From Acanthornis magna (lineage: Eukaryota > Chordata > Aves > Passeriformes > Acanthizidae), in assembly GCA_036785705.1 (NCBI GenBank), contig JAWUZG010000001.1, forward strand, positions 3,906,001-3,970,000: DNA of 64,000 bases, given 5' to 3'. Position numbers and translations under genes: made by a program. Shown here one piece after another: positions 35,417 through 47,800 of this stretch. Under the pieces are notes generated by a model, which ran no database searches, had not been told where the DNA came from, and saw only the letters and a program-made list of their open reading frames with translations. Position 1 is the first letter of the stretch. The number at the start of each line of letters is the position of its first letter.

Positions 35417-38400
35417 TTTTTCCTCCTTTTTCCTTAAACTAAAGCTAACTTCAGTTTCTGCTTTTCACAAAGTAACCCCCTCCAGCCGTTTCTTTTAATG
35501 CCTTTCCCATAGGAAATCATCGTTTGCACGCACCAACGGGGGAAGGCCGGGCGCCTGCCCCCATCGAGTGGCAATAAAAACAGCATAGCACCGCAGTGAA
35601 GACTAAGACGTGCCAGCTTCAACATCCACCTAGATTGTGCACTTGTTCATTACAAAAGTGTCTTTGAGGCCTTTGAAAGTTCCATGGCTTGACATGTATA
35701 AAGCATTGCTCTAAATATGTGTAAACTTGCAGCTCCTTCCATGCCGCGCTCGTGCGACTCTGTCCGGTGCCCGCAGGCAGCTCTCGCTCGTGTCCGACGC
35801 CTCGCTCGGTCGCTTCTCTTTCTCTCTTGCAAGGGGAAGATTTGCCTGGCTGCTGGCTGTCCAACCCCGCTCCAGGAGCCTTCCCACTTCCTGACAGACT
35901 GGTTCTCCCACACGGCAGCACACGGGTGATGAGCCCTTTGCTACACTGGTGCTAACGAAAGGAAGAGGAGTGGAACCGATATGTGAACGCAGCTTGGCCG
36001 TGTCGGGTCGGTCGCGATGTGCTTTCCCTTGGATTTCACGTTAACGCTTTGTGCAGAAATAGATTTCGAATTTATTGGCTGTATCTGTTTGTGGAAAGGT
36101 TTTTTTGGCAATTTTTATCTGTATCAAAACAACCAATACAATCCCAACCTCTCCATGTATTGGTGGGCACTCTGTGCCAGCCACAGAGATGCTGTGAGTG
36201 CAGTACTTGCCTCTGCTTTAGGAAATGCCTTTGTAAACCTTGTCTGTCCAGTTCAATAGTGGCTTGCAGACAGTGATGCCGTGATACCAGCCCAGACCTC
36301 GGGTGTGTCTGCAGCACTGCGGGTTGTTTTGCTTGCGTGGAGGTGGACTCCAAGCGGAGAAGGAAATGCCATTTTGCAGGGGGTGGTCGTGTCTGCCACT
36401 GAGTTAAAGAAGGGAGATGTTCTTGTAGCTAGAACTTGCTGAGCAAACTTGTCCTGCCAACAGTGGTGTGGCGATCTTTGGCAGTGCTGACCTGATTGTG
36501 AGACTGACACGTCTCTGAAGTGATGGCATTTTGCTGTTTCAGAACAGATGCACTTTCAGGACAATGGTCTCCATTTCTCAGCCTCTGTCCTATTCCCACC
36601 CCCTTAAAACTAATGCTGTTGGCTTCAGCTCGCAGGTCATGGAACTCTTACTGCTGTTACGTGCTGTGGAACACTAATCTTTGATATGAGCCTTGAAAGG
36701 CTTCCATTGTTTCAAAGGAAAACCAATTTTGAAAGTGACTCTTCAGATGGCTGCTCCTCTCCACCCGCTGCCCCGTGGCCGTGGGAGGGACGGGCACCCG
36801 TCTGGCAATGGATGTGCTGCGCTCCGTCGCTGCCGTGGTGGATGTCTCAGGGCCAGTGTTCCAGAAGTGTTGTCTTGAATTGCATCGTGAAAAAAGTGCT
36901 TAGAGTTGAAGCTGGTGCTGGGTGACAGTGCATCTGGGTAAGGCAAATGAGAGGCAGTGAGGTGATCTCAGAATGGCATTGATGTGATTAACTTGAGGTC
37001 AGGGGTTCACACTAGAGTCCCAGGCTTGGCTTTTTCCTGCCCATACCATTGGACATCTGCTAATTCTGGATAGAGGGGAGAATCCAGGAAACAGCTATCT
37101 TTGTAGTTCCTGCAGGAGAAAGGAAACCTTGTTAGGACAGTGAGTGCTCCTGGGAAGTTCAACCATGAGCAGAAAACATTGTGTTATGGGGTGGAGAGGA
37201 ACACAGGATATTCACAGACCCCACTGCACTCTGCCTGTGTCTCCTTCCCCCCATCCCGGATACAGCAGCAGTGCTGTGCCTCTGCCCTGCCTGAGGGCTC
37301 CTCTGCCTGCTGTCCTGCTTGGCAGTAAGTTGGGGTAAAGAGATTTTTCCATAGGATGCTCTCCAAGGAGCAAGTCCTTAGAGCGGCTCTCTCGGCCATG
37401 GGCTGTGTCACCCAGTGGGAACATGGAAGGAGGAGGGTGGTGGCACTTTCCTGAAACACTTCTGCCCTGGGCAGAGGCTTGTGCATCACCGAGCAATCCC
37501 AGAGCTACGTGGCTTTCCATGGATGAACCTGAAGGGACTACTGAGAGCATGCCAGGTCTGATGTGGAAAGGATCATGTTCTGTTGTAGAAGCCTAGTCCT
37601 CATCTTGGGGTACATTTCCTGACAAGCTACTGCTTCTTTTACTGCCTGGCTTTTTCTTCGCCTCTACTGAGCAGAAGAGACAGTTCATGAGAATTTTCTC
37701 CACTATTAACATTAAGAGCTCTGCCCAGGGTCAGCTCCTGGCTTAGGCTGTTAACCTCCTTGCCAGAGGAAAGCACTCAGGTCAAAATCAGGATCTTTCG
37801 AAAGGTGACTGTTACACCTGTGCAGTCATAGCCAGAACTGATGTCTCTCCCTCACAGTTTGATTTGAACTGACTTCCAAACAAGAGATTGTTTTGAGGCC
37901 AAAAGTGGGAGATGCGGTTTCTTTCTGTTTACTGAGTGATTCTCACTCCTTCCTTCACTCCGTACCCACCTCACAGGACTGATCTCACATCTGATGCAGT
38001 TCCTGCTTCCTCTGCCCTGTTTTGCACCTGATTTCCCTGGGATTGGTGTCTGAGAGCAACCTGAGCAAGGGCACTGTCATTTGCATGTTAAAGAGCCTTT
38101 TGTTTCCAAGCTCTGCGCTGGAGTACAGAGGTTTATGGGATATCTCTAGAAAGTTGGGCTTGAAATACTTGACAGATGCCAGCTGTGAATGGATGTAGAT
38201 TCAAATGAGAGTGTCAGACAGCAACGGCAGTTTAATTAAAACAGAAATACTCTGAGGGTTTTTTTGTTCCCTCCACCCTTCCCCCTCTGTCTTCCCACAG
38301 GAACGGGGCCAGGGTTGCTCCTCGTTCTGTAAAACCTCTCTGCTGCTGCTGCTGCAAACAGCCTCAGCTCTGCGGCAGGGAGGGAGGAGGAAGGGGTGAC

Positions 38401-38820
38401 AGAGCTGTGTCTGGAGTGAGGCCGGGAGCTCTGGCAAGGTCCTCTGAGCTTACCCGAGCTCATCTCCTCACCACGCTGCTCCCAGACTGTTCCCACAGCA
38501 CTCTGCCCATGCTGCATTCAATTGTCCCGAGCCACAGATTTGCTGCTCCCCCCTCCCCGCTCTCTGTGCCCATTCAGCCTCCGCAGGGACACAGAGCCCC
38601 AAGTCCCTTTCACAGGGCAAAGTGCCACAGCCGCAGACTCGCTGAAAAGGCAGAGAGGGCTTCGAGTGCTCCCAGGAGCTGAAGGAAGCCTTGCTGGCAG
38701 ACAAAGGGCACAGAGCTGAAGGGCTGCCCCGGCGGGACAGCAGGAGGCTGGGCACTCGCACTGTGCTCATGGACTGTAGGGCAGAAGGAGGAAAGAACAA
38801 AACGTTCCCTTACTATACCT

Positions 38821-38890
38821 CTATTCATCAGTACTTTGGTGGGTTGGAGACTGAGACTCATCCATAGTGGGTGAGTTGTCTGTTGCTTCT
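38821..38890 (-). CDS. FRMD4A: FRMD4A last coding exon with stop
   Basis: Acceptor TTTGTTCAG precedes AGAAGCAACAG. The exon encodes the end of a Gly codon, then [22 protein letters not shown] and TAG. It is close to the human C-terminus, which ends SPPHQSTDE. The exon continues as the 3' UTR. Confidence 0.93.
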
Positions 38891-41800
38891 CTGAACAAAG
38901 GAGAGCAAAAAGGGAGGAAAGAGGAGAGAGGAAATGTTAAAGAAAAGAAGTGACACAGACATTGTTACGAGCTTATTAATCCAGTGGGGAAACAAGTTGA
39001 TGAATCATCTTTAGAAAAAGTTAGTGACACAAAAACATGGTGGGGAGAACTGTCAATCTGCTGAGTTGTGCTGGGTGGGCACAGCTGCTCCTGCAGTGGG
39101 GAAGTCTGTGTGGTGCATCTAATGGCAGACTGTATCCACTCCTGTATGTGTACACATATACCATGGGTGCTATGCTCAGGCACAAAACAAGTGCTGATTT
39201 GTGTACACATATACCATGGGTGCTATGCTCAGGCACAAAACAAGTGCTGATTTGTCTCCAATTCTTTTTGCACTAGTTGTTGTTGCAGGGTCTAGCTATA
39301 AATCCAGGTAACTCCACTTTCACCAGCTGAGAATTTGGCTTGATGTATTTTTGTGAGAGACAGTGTGCAGGACTTGTCTTGAATGAAAAAATAAAATCTG
39401 GGATTATCCAAACAGATGTCTCAGCTGGATGCTCTCCAGTTTTGATTCTGATTATCATTGAGACATTTAGAAGAATTAGGATTGGGATGGAGACTGAGTC
39501 TAAGATTTGAGTTTAGACTGAAATCCTTAATAGTAGAAGGTAGGTACATTTTTGCCTGTCTTGCCATCCCTTGACGTTTTGTGAAATGGGACCAGGAATA
39601 TTCTTCTGTTCTAAAGCTGGAGGCACATGCAAAGACCATGTGCGGCTGGATGTCAAATGTGTGAATTTAAAATCCAGATATGCCTAAGGGGTTGTGGTTA
39701 TGGTTCTCCTCATCTCCAATTTAAAGTGCAATCACAAGCAGTGCTGGAGTAAAACCAGAGGTCAAACCTGGTCATAGGTGACCAGGATAATTAAAGAGCA
39801 GGAGATTTTCCAGTGGCTGCACAGTCAAATGTTTTCAAAGTTATTAGTCCCAATTCATGACTCAGGGTATCAGATCTGTTTTCCTATTCAAAGGATTAGG
39901 GTATTTTGAGGACTGTAGCGCTAGATCTAGCTGATCTCACCAAAATCTCATCCCACAATCTGGATGTGCTGAGTTAGATGGGATCTGGAAATGACCTTTA
40001 TTTCACATAGCAGAACAGAATTGCAGGCGATTGCTAGAGAATACCCATGGGAGCTTGCAAAAAGCTGTTTGTTTACTCCTGCAACTCCCTGCCTTACAAA
40101 GAGGTGCCAAAGAACCCAATTACTGTCTTTACATGAGTAGTGGCTACCTGTGTGTAATGCCTCCCTCACACTCTGGTGAAGCACCTTTATGTTAGTGGTA
40201 GCTGAAAAAAGATGCACTTAAAAGTCATGCAGACACATTGCTGGGGAAAACAGAGCTGAAAAATGACGTTGCTGCACACACAGGTATGGCAGGCACTGAC
40301 CCTTGCCTTTGCAACAAGGTCTTGCTGTGATGTGTGATGGCTGCCAAAAAAAACCATCAGCTATTTCAACATATGAAGGCTGGAGGAAGGAGAGTGTCCA
40401 AGCAGGAAGAACCTGCAAGGCTTCTTTCCCTGTGGATCTGACACTGCTTGGAGCAGTGCTGCTGGGTGTGGATGGCTCAGCCATGTCTTGGTCAGCCTTA
40501 ACCAGAGCTCTATCACCACGAGAGCACAGGTGGGAGACTGGAAACGCTCCATGAGGATGTAGGCTATGGAGCACCTGAAAAACACTCCCCATAGCTGTGC
40601 TCTCCCTTTGCTTGTGTGTGAGGAGCTTTTTCTCACCAGCACTGCCTGAGGTGGATTCTCTAAGCTGACCCCACAGACACTCACCCAGTCTGCCACGTGA
40701 GAATGTGGTGGGGACTGCCCGGTGGCGTGGCTGCGAGCTCGCTCGACGGCGTGGAACTCCTCTGGCTGTGAGGTAAGGCAGCTGGAAAACAACCAAGGGT
40801 GGAGAGAAACGACTAGTGAGGTGAGAACACAGAGGTCAGGGTGGTTCAGAAGCATCAGCTGGTCAGACCAGCAGAAACATGTCTGGCTGTGAGTTACAGC
40901 CTGGGACAGGCCTCGCCCTGTTCCTGGGTGACTGTGCCCGAAGGCGGCACAGGAGCAGCAGCCTCTGCTGACACTGCTGCGTGTGACGGGCTGGACCCAG
41001 CCTCAGCTCTGCAGAACACAGCCTCCAACTGAATACAGCCACCCAGACTCTCCTGATCCTGCCTGGGACACATCACGCTTCTCCCAGCATGCAAGCTTGG
41101 TTTTGCTGCCACCTGGACTCCGTGGGTCCTGAACTGGAGGAGCTCAGCCTGCCAGGCTCAGCCTCCTGCTTCCAGGGGTGGTGGGAAATGCTTTGTGTCC
41201 CCAGGAGCCAGGGCTGGCAGTGGTGAGAACCTGAACAAGTACACTGTTCATGTGCAAAGGAGGAAGACAGCTTTGAAGATTTCAAAAGCTACAACTTCCT
41301 TTCACTGTGCATTTGTAAAAAAGGTTTGGCTTTGTAGACAGTCCTATTAGGGACCAAAGAAAGGCTTGGCTTACTTGAACGAAGACAGAAGCAAGCTGGA
41401 CTAAAAAGCTGTGGCAATGGTTCTTGGGGGAGTTTCCCTGGTGAGGGTCCAACAAATAAATCCACCAGACTAATCTTTCCTCCTCCTCAAGCCCATACAG
41501 TGTTGACCCTCTGAATTTAACACATGCCTAGAAGTCTGATCCTCTTTGAATGACAGTGTGCAGCCCAATAGGCCTATCAGCTGATCAGCTGAAATTATGG
41601 AAGCTTCTACCTGGCACCCCCCTCTCTGCTGTTAAATCCTTTAGCTGCTGCCAAATGACACTTAAAGCGAAAACCAAATTTTAATCTGCTTCTTGGAGCT
41701 GACAGCTCCTGAGGTCAGTATCCTCCCACAGCTGTGATTGCGAACAGACTCTGATCACAAAACCAATCTATTCTGCCAACTGGTCAGGCCATGCTGTGAT

Positions 41801-44800
41801 TGCTGAGCACACTGGTGCTGCACAGGTATCACATTTAGGTTTAAAGACCCAGCTGAGTGGAGCAGTGGACTGGCTGACAGTGATTTTTAAGTGCTCTCAC
41901 CCCAACCCCACAATTTTCCTGAACTGGTACTGTTTCCAAGGCTAACCAAAAGTTTTCCAGAGTTCAAGCATTTTCTCTTGCTGCGTGGAACAGAAATACC
42001 CATTAACCAAAGGGAGGAAGACAGATTTTCATACGGACACAGGACGGTTCCAGCAGCTACTCAACTGTGTCTTGGTCCACACCTGATTCTCCTGTCAGTG
42101 TTGGCATCACACATAAATCAGCCTCTTCTTGGGCAGCTCTTGGTGGCCCATGAGGAGCCTGTGTCAAACCACCTCTGACACCACGCTGGAGCTGGCAGCG
42201 AGTGCAGGGCCCCAGTGGTGCCAGCGTGGTGGTCACCATGGACTGGACACCATGCTGGGATGGCAGAGGGCCAGCAGCCAGCATGGGTGGACAATGCACT
42301 GGTCTGCCTGGGAGGTGGTGGCAATTGAGGCTGGAGCAATGGTGTCTCCTATGCTGAGGCTGAGGCATGTGGCTCAGGTTTTTAGCAAGTCCTTGATCTG
42401 TCCACACTGGCTGGACAAGCATTGACTGATGGTCAGTAAATATTTAACCTTGGACTGTTTCGCAGCACATTGTGGCCTTCTCAGTGTAATGAATTTGACT
42501 GTTTTCTTACCATTTAATATTAACAGCACAGAGGAGTACAAAGCTCTGTACATGACACAGAGGCATAATACTGCACAAACTTTAGCATTCTGAATTTCAG
42601 GGTATTATCAGTGGAGTTATCGGAGCTGCATGGGAAAACCAAGTCTCAGCAGGGTACAAAGATGTCATCACTCAAATATTTTCGTGGGGGGTGGAGGGAA
42701 TGGGATGCCCCCACTTAACCTTTCTCACGCTTTTGGTGTTTCGCTGAGGACATGTATTCTCTTAGTCTGTGCTGAACCCCTGCTTGCTTCGTAACTCCCC
42801 TCGCTTTGATTATGAATAGTGATGCTACCTGTGCTTTCATCACCTTTAGCCCTTACTGCCATCACCCAAAACCCAACTGCACTCTGAGGAAAGACCTGGC
42901 AATAACCAGGCTTTGGTCCCTCTCTGTCTTCTGAGCCCATCATCAAGAAGTCATGATTTCCACAGAAAAACACTCCCACTTGATGAATGTCTTGGACAAG
43001 GCTTGTTCCCCATTGTTACGCCTCCAGGCTTGGCGAGCAGGGTGTGAAGGCCAGATGAGGTGCTGTGTTCTGGCACTGCTCTCCAGCTGGGGTGTAATGC
43101 CTGGCACAAATCCGGGCTGCATGAGGCTCCCATCCCTCCCGCCCTTCACCCAGGCCTGGCTCTCACCTGATGTTGCTTTACACATCTGAGGCATTCTCGT
43201 GACCCGGCTGTGTGCCACAAAGGTGCTTTGAGAAGATGTGCTGTACTGGGAGCTGCTGTCCGAGGAGGTGGAGCTTGTGTGCGAGAGGCGGCTGTGCTCC
43301 TTGTGGGAGGCCGTGGATCGCTGGTACCAGAGCCGCAGCTCGTCCGACACCGCAGTCCTACCCGAGCCTTTCTCATGGCCCTCCCTGCCCAGAGATGGAG
43401 TCCTTATGATCTGGGAGCGGGACGGGGTGAGCCTGACCGAGTCCACTTCATCCCCGTGCCAGTTCTCCTTAAACATCCCCCCTGCTGTGTAGGAGTTGGA
43501 GGTTTTGAATTGTGCTTTCACGCTGTAGTGTCCCTCCTGGTCATTCTCCAGGCTCCGCACCACCACGGGTGTAGAGCTGCCCTCGATGTACAGGGGATAT
43601 TCTTTGATCCTGTACTGGGAGGAGGGTTGGCTCTGGCTGTGCAGGTAGACACGGTGGTGTCCCGTGCCGTTCCTCGCAGCCAGGTTGGGCATACTCCCTG
43701 AATTGGAAGAGACCAGGTTGCCTGCTGATTTGTGCCTTTGCCTCTGCCGCTCTCTGGCTTTCGACGGGGAATCCTCTGCCAGGGTGGAGTAGTTGGGATT
43801 CATCTGAGCAGGGTAGTAGTGCTCTGAGCTGGAATGGCTGGTGCAGGAAGAGCAGTCGTCCATGGGGTCAGAGCCGTTACTGCTACGAGTCCTTGGGGTG
43901 TAGAAATCGGGGCTCCCTGTCTCATTTTCTGAGCCGAGGAGCTTTCCTTGTGACTCCAAACTGGAGCTTCGGTGTCTAAAGTGCTGAGCTAAGCTGTGCA
44001 GTCTGGTTGGGCTGATATCTACTGACCTGTGGGCACCAGGGAAAAAACCAGGCTGTAAGTCAACAGGCTGAATCATTCCCCATCCCTCTGCACACACAGC
44101 CAGCAAAGGAATCTGAGGGCACTGAAAACCTGAACCCCTTCAGCACTGCTTGGGGCTGCTGCTTGCAATGCAATCTGCTTCCCTGCTGCAGGGCTTGGGG
44201 TGATGAGGTCCTGTTCCTGTTCCTCTCCAGTTCCTTGGTGGTGACATTCAGTCTGCAGCACCATGAGGGACATAAACCCCTGCCCAACCCAGTTCCTCTG
44301 TGGCATGTCACCCTGGGAAAAGCCCAGTCTGGAGGGTAAAGCCTGGGAACCTCAAGCCCTGGCTTTGCTGGTTCATCTCTCTCATGGCAAACCTGTTTGG
44401 ATCAGCACTGTCCCTGTGCTACCAGCTTCACCTCGTGCCACCCTGCAAATCCTAAAACATCACAGGCCACACAAGTGGTGAAATTCCCTTACAAGTGGTC
44501 CATGCAAGTCCTGCACAGGTATAATCTACCTGGTGAGAGACAGACAAACTGTCCATACAAGTCCTGCACAGGTATAATCTACCTGGTGAGAGACAGACAA
44601 ACTGTCCATACAAGTCCTGCACAGGTATAATCTACCTGGTGAGAGACAGACAAACTGTCCATACAAGTCCTGCACAGGTATAATCTACCTGGTGAGAGAC
44701 AGACAAACTGTCCATACATAGCCCTCAATGTTGTGATTTCTCCACTGGTCATGGAAAAAGCTACCCCTTGTCAAGCAGCTTGGTGTCACTGGGGCCCAGA

Positions 44801-47800
44801 CACGGGTAACACGTGTAGGACTCTCAGAGGATGACAGCCCTTCAGGCAACTACCCCAAATCACAGTTTACAAGGCTTGATTCATGGCCAAGTCTGGGAGG
44901 TCTCTATTCACCCTTACTGTTTGAAGAGCTCCACCCATCCATTCAAGGAGCAGGAACACATGTACATGATAGATGGCTAAGGCCAGGGCATGAAGCTCAT
45001 GAATGAGCTACAGACTGAGCAATGGCTGTTTCAAACACCCAAATGGCCCCTACCCAGTCAAGGCCACTTCTCAAGCCCTGTGCCAGGCTCATTTCTCATA
45101 CAGCTTGGCTCCAGTGTTAACAGACATTGCACCATTGAAAGGTACCCTCAGCCAAAAGTTTGTAACAGACTTAACCCAGGGCTTTAATGCCTTGTACTGT
45201 CTCTGCCTGAGGCTGATGTGTTGGCATGACTCTTGATTTATTCTGAGCTAAATGATGGTAGCACTTCCCCTTAGGGCAGGACACCAACCAGCACACAGCT
45301 CTGGCTCAGTTCTGCTCCCTGTAGTGTCCATGGAGTTTGTCACAAAAGCAAAAGAGCAATGAAGCTGAACAGTTTGTAAAAATCCTGCTGAAAAATGCAG
45401 TCAAGTTCAGCCCCACACATTAAATCACCTCCCTTACACACTTCAGCTCTGTCCTCTGTCAACCCTGGCCTAAATTCTACTGCCACCTGAGTCCCTGGCT
45501 GGATTGCTTTATACAACCTCTCGATCTCCATGTAACATCACACACGTGCAAACATTTTATCCAAGATGGAAAATTAACACTATTCAACATTTTGTATCAG
45601 ACAGGAAACAACATGTTCTCTCTAGCTGGATCTATGGAGGAATTTACTGCAGAATTTAGCAGTAGCATCACATGCGTTTCAAAAGTGGCTTGTAGAGCCT
45701 ATAAACAGTCCCTGAGATGAAAGGTCCCAGCAGAAGAAAAGCTTGATCGCTTCAAGGGAGGGATGAGGGGCAGGATCCTGTTTATCTGAAGGGATTTCAG
45801 AATGTCAGTTCAGGAGAGATTCCCTACTGGCATGAGTACATGAGCCTCTTATGTGAACAGGACTGGTTTGTGTCCTTCCCTGAACTGGGAATTAATTCAT
45901 ATCCTGAGGGAAGGATAAAGCAAGGAAAATTTATTCCAGGGTGAGCAAGGAGGAGCCGGGAAGACTTACCTCGTGGAGTGGACGTAGTGCGGACTGCGTA
46001 CCCGTAGATCCGGCGTCGATGGCATGCTGGACTGGGAATTCCAGTGGGGAAGGCTCCGGATGGGGCTGTTCTGCAGTGAGCTGCTCCCTCCAGCCTCGGC
46101 ACAGCTCCCGGTGCTGGGGAACCGCTTGTGACTGCTGCAGAGGAAACACCCTGCTTGAGCTTTCCCACAGGAATTTGGGGAAGTGGCTCCCACGCATCTT
46201 TTCAGATCTCAGGCACGTGCCTGGGATCTTGTGGGGCTGAGTGGGAGTTGGGTCAGCTGCTGCTCTGAGCTTGTGTCCCAGGGCTTGCGCTTCTACAGTG
46301 CCAGAGGTCAAGGCCAAGCCCTGTCAAAGCCCTCAGATCATCCACCATCCTTCCCTTCTAAATGTTTCGTAGAATAACACTGAGATACCAAACAGCAATC
46401 CTGTGGCTGTAGCCTATTTTTATGACCTGCCTCTTGGCCAAAACACTCCTTTTAGTAAGACACGGCTTCATAAATTTTGAAAGGGCTCCCACCTGTCCCT
46501 CCTGAAAGCAGGGAATATGTCTGTGATGGAGCTTCAAGAGAGCTGGCTCACCTGGAATGGCTGTGCGAGGAGCGTTTCTTGACCTTCTCGTAGGGCTCAT
46601 CCAGGGACGACTCGCTCCACATCTTGGGTTTGATGGGGGACTTGTCGTAGTCGTTGCGGTGGAAATGCATCTGGCGCAGGCCTTCCAGCGACTGCGGAGG
46701 GGGCGGCCGGTTGTGCAGCGGCGGCCGCGGCGGGAGCCCTTTGTGTGGGGACTGCAGAGGGGAGATTGTGCTGGTGACCTGAGAGTCCTCTGTGGAGACA
46801 AGAAGGGAGAGAGGCGATGGCTGTGTGCCACCTCCAATGGCAGCACAACCCCCAGAGACACCGTCACACCTCCAGAGCCTGCTTCCTCACCCCACTTCCC
46901 CTGGCTGTGTTCTGGGGCAACCTGAAGAGCTGACTTTCAGAAATGCACTGGCTGACATTCCCATTTTGGGAGGGAATGGCCAGCAAGACTGTGTGACGCA
47001 TTGAAACAACTGAAACTTAAGGGAAAATAAGGGGGCATTCTAGGACTGTCCTTTGAGATAATTCAGAGCAGTAACCACAAAAACACTCACTGCTCCAGGC
47101 CTGATGTCTGACTACAAGGTGGAGTCAGGGGAAACCAAGTGTTTTTGCTCCTGGGATGTGTGAGTGGACAATTACACACAACAGTAATTCTATTTTGAGT
47201 GTCAATCAGGAGTTCATACATCCCTCTCTGATCTCTAGAACATACAGCAACCAACATACCATCCTCGAGAACAAGGGCATCTGAGAGGGAGCTGTCTTCA
47301 CTGGCAATGTTTCCTTCTGAAGAGAAAAAAATACAAAGATGGTCAGATGGTACCAAGAATTGCAGTGACTGATTGCTGAACTGCACCATGATCTTTGCCC
47401 ACTAAGTCTTAGCCTTAAGCAATCACCCACACCTTCCTCCTAACAGAGCAAGAGGCAAAATTCCTATGAACAACTGACTCAGCCCACTCTCAGTCTGGGA
47501 GGGCAGAGCTGCAGGTTGGGTCTCTCAGTAGCAGGCTGCCTTTCAAGGAGCTGCTAACTCTTTTCAATAATTGGGGATTAAGACTGAGGCACAACAGAGA
47601 GCTGAGATCCCTAGAGGATGCAAAATGGCACAGTGCCATTAGAGAGATTTGCATCTCAGTCCTTAAGGACTCTGGGTTTGATCTACTTTCTTAAAATGAT
47701 CATCCTGTTGCTAACTAAAGGCTCACACTAAGTACCAGTTGTAGCTCAAAGGAACTCAAGGAAATGTTTTCTGAGCATCCTCTGCAGCAGCAGGAAAAGC

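Larger units (their letters stand above)
33340..38820 (-). other. FRMD4A: FRMD4A 3' UTR (probable, about 5.5 kb)
   Basis: The stretch follows the FRMD4A stop codon (38823-38821) on the minus strand and has no further gene. Its distal part (33350-34700) is strongly AT-rich and looks like a terminal 3' UTR; composition changes sharply to GC-rich below 33340. A minus-strand ATTAAA at 33359-33354 is the chosen end. Earlier candidates are AATAAA at 36076-36071 and ATTAAA near 38235-38230, so shorter isoforms are likely. The UTR contains a CR1/MIR-like composite, a CA repeat and a short CTG run (about 38340-38355). Its length exceeds what I recall for the human UTR. Confidence 0.5.

Noticed and set aside
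40218..40855. 192- and 164-codon minus-strand frames near the penultimate FRMD4A exon
   Set aside because: They run through the verified exon 40685-40781, the 192-codon one in its frame and the other in a different frame, and continue into intron on both sides. Only the spliced exon matches the family.
43210..43701. 163-codon plus-strand frame opposite the large FRMD4A exon
   Set aside because: Antisense shadow of conserved coding sequence.
46358..46867. 169-codon Arg-rich minus-strand frame
   Set aside because: It is a shifted-frame shadow of the FRMD4A proline-rich exon 46552-46789.
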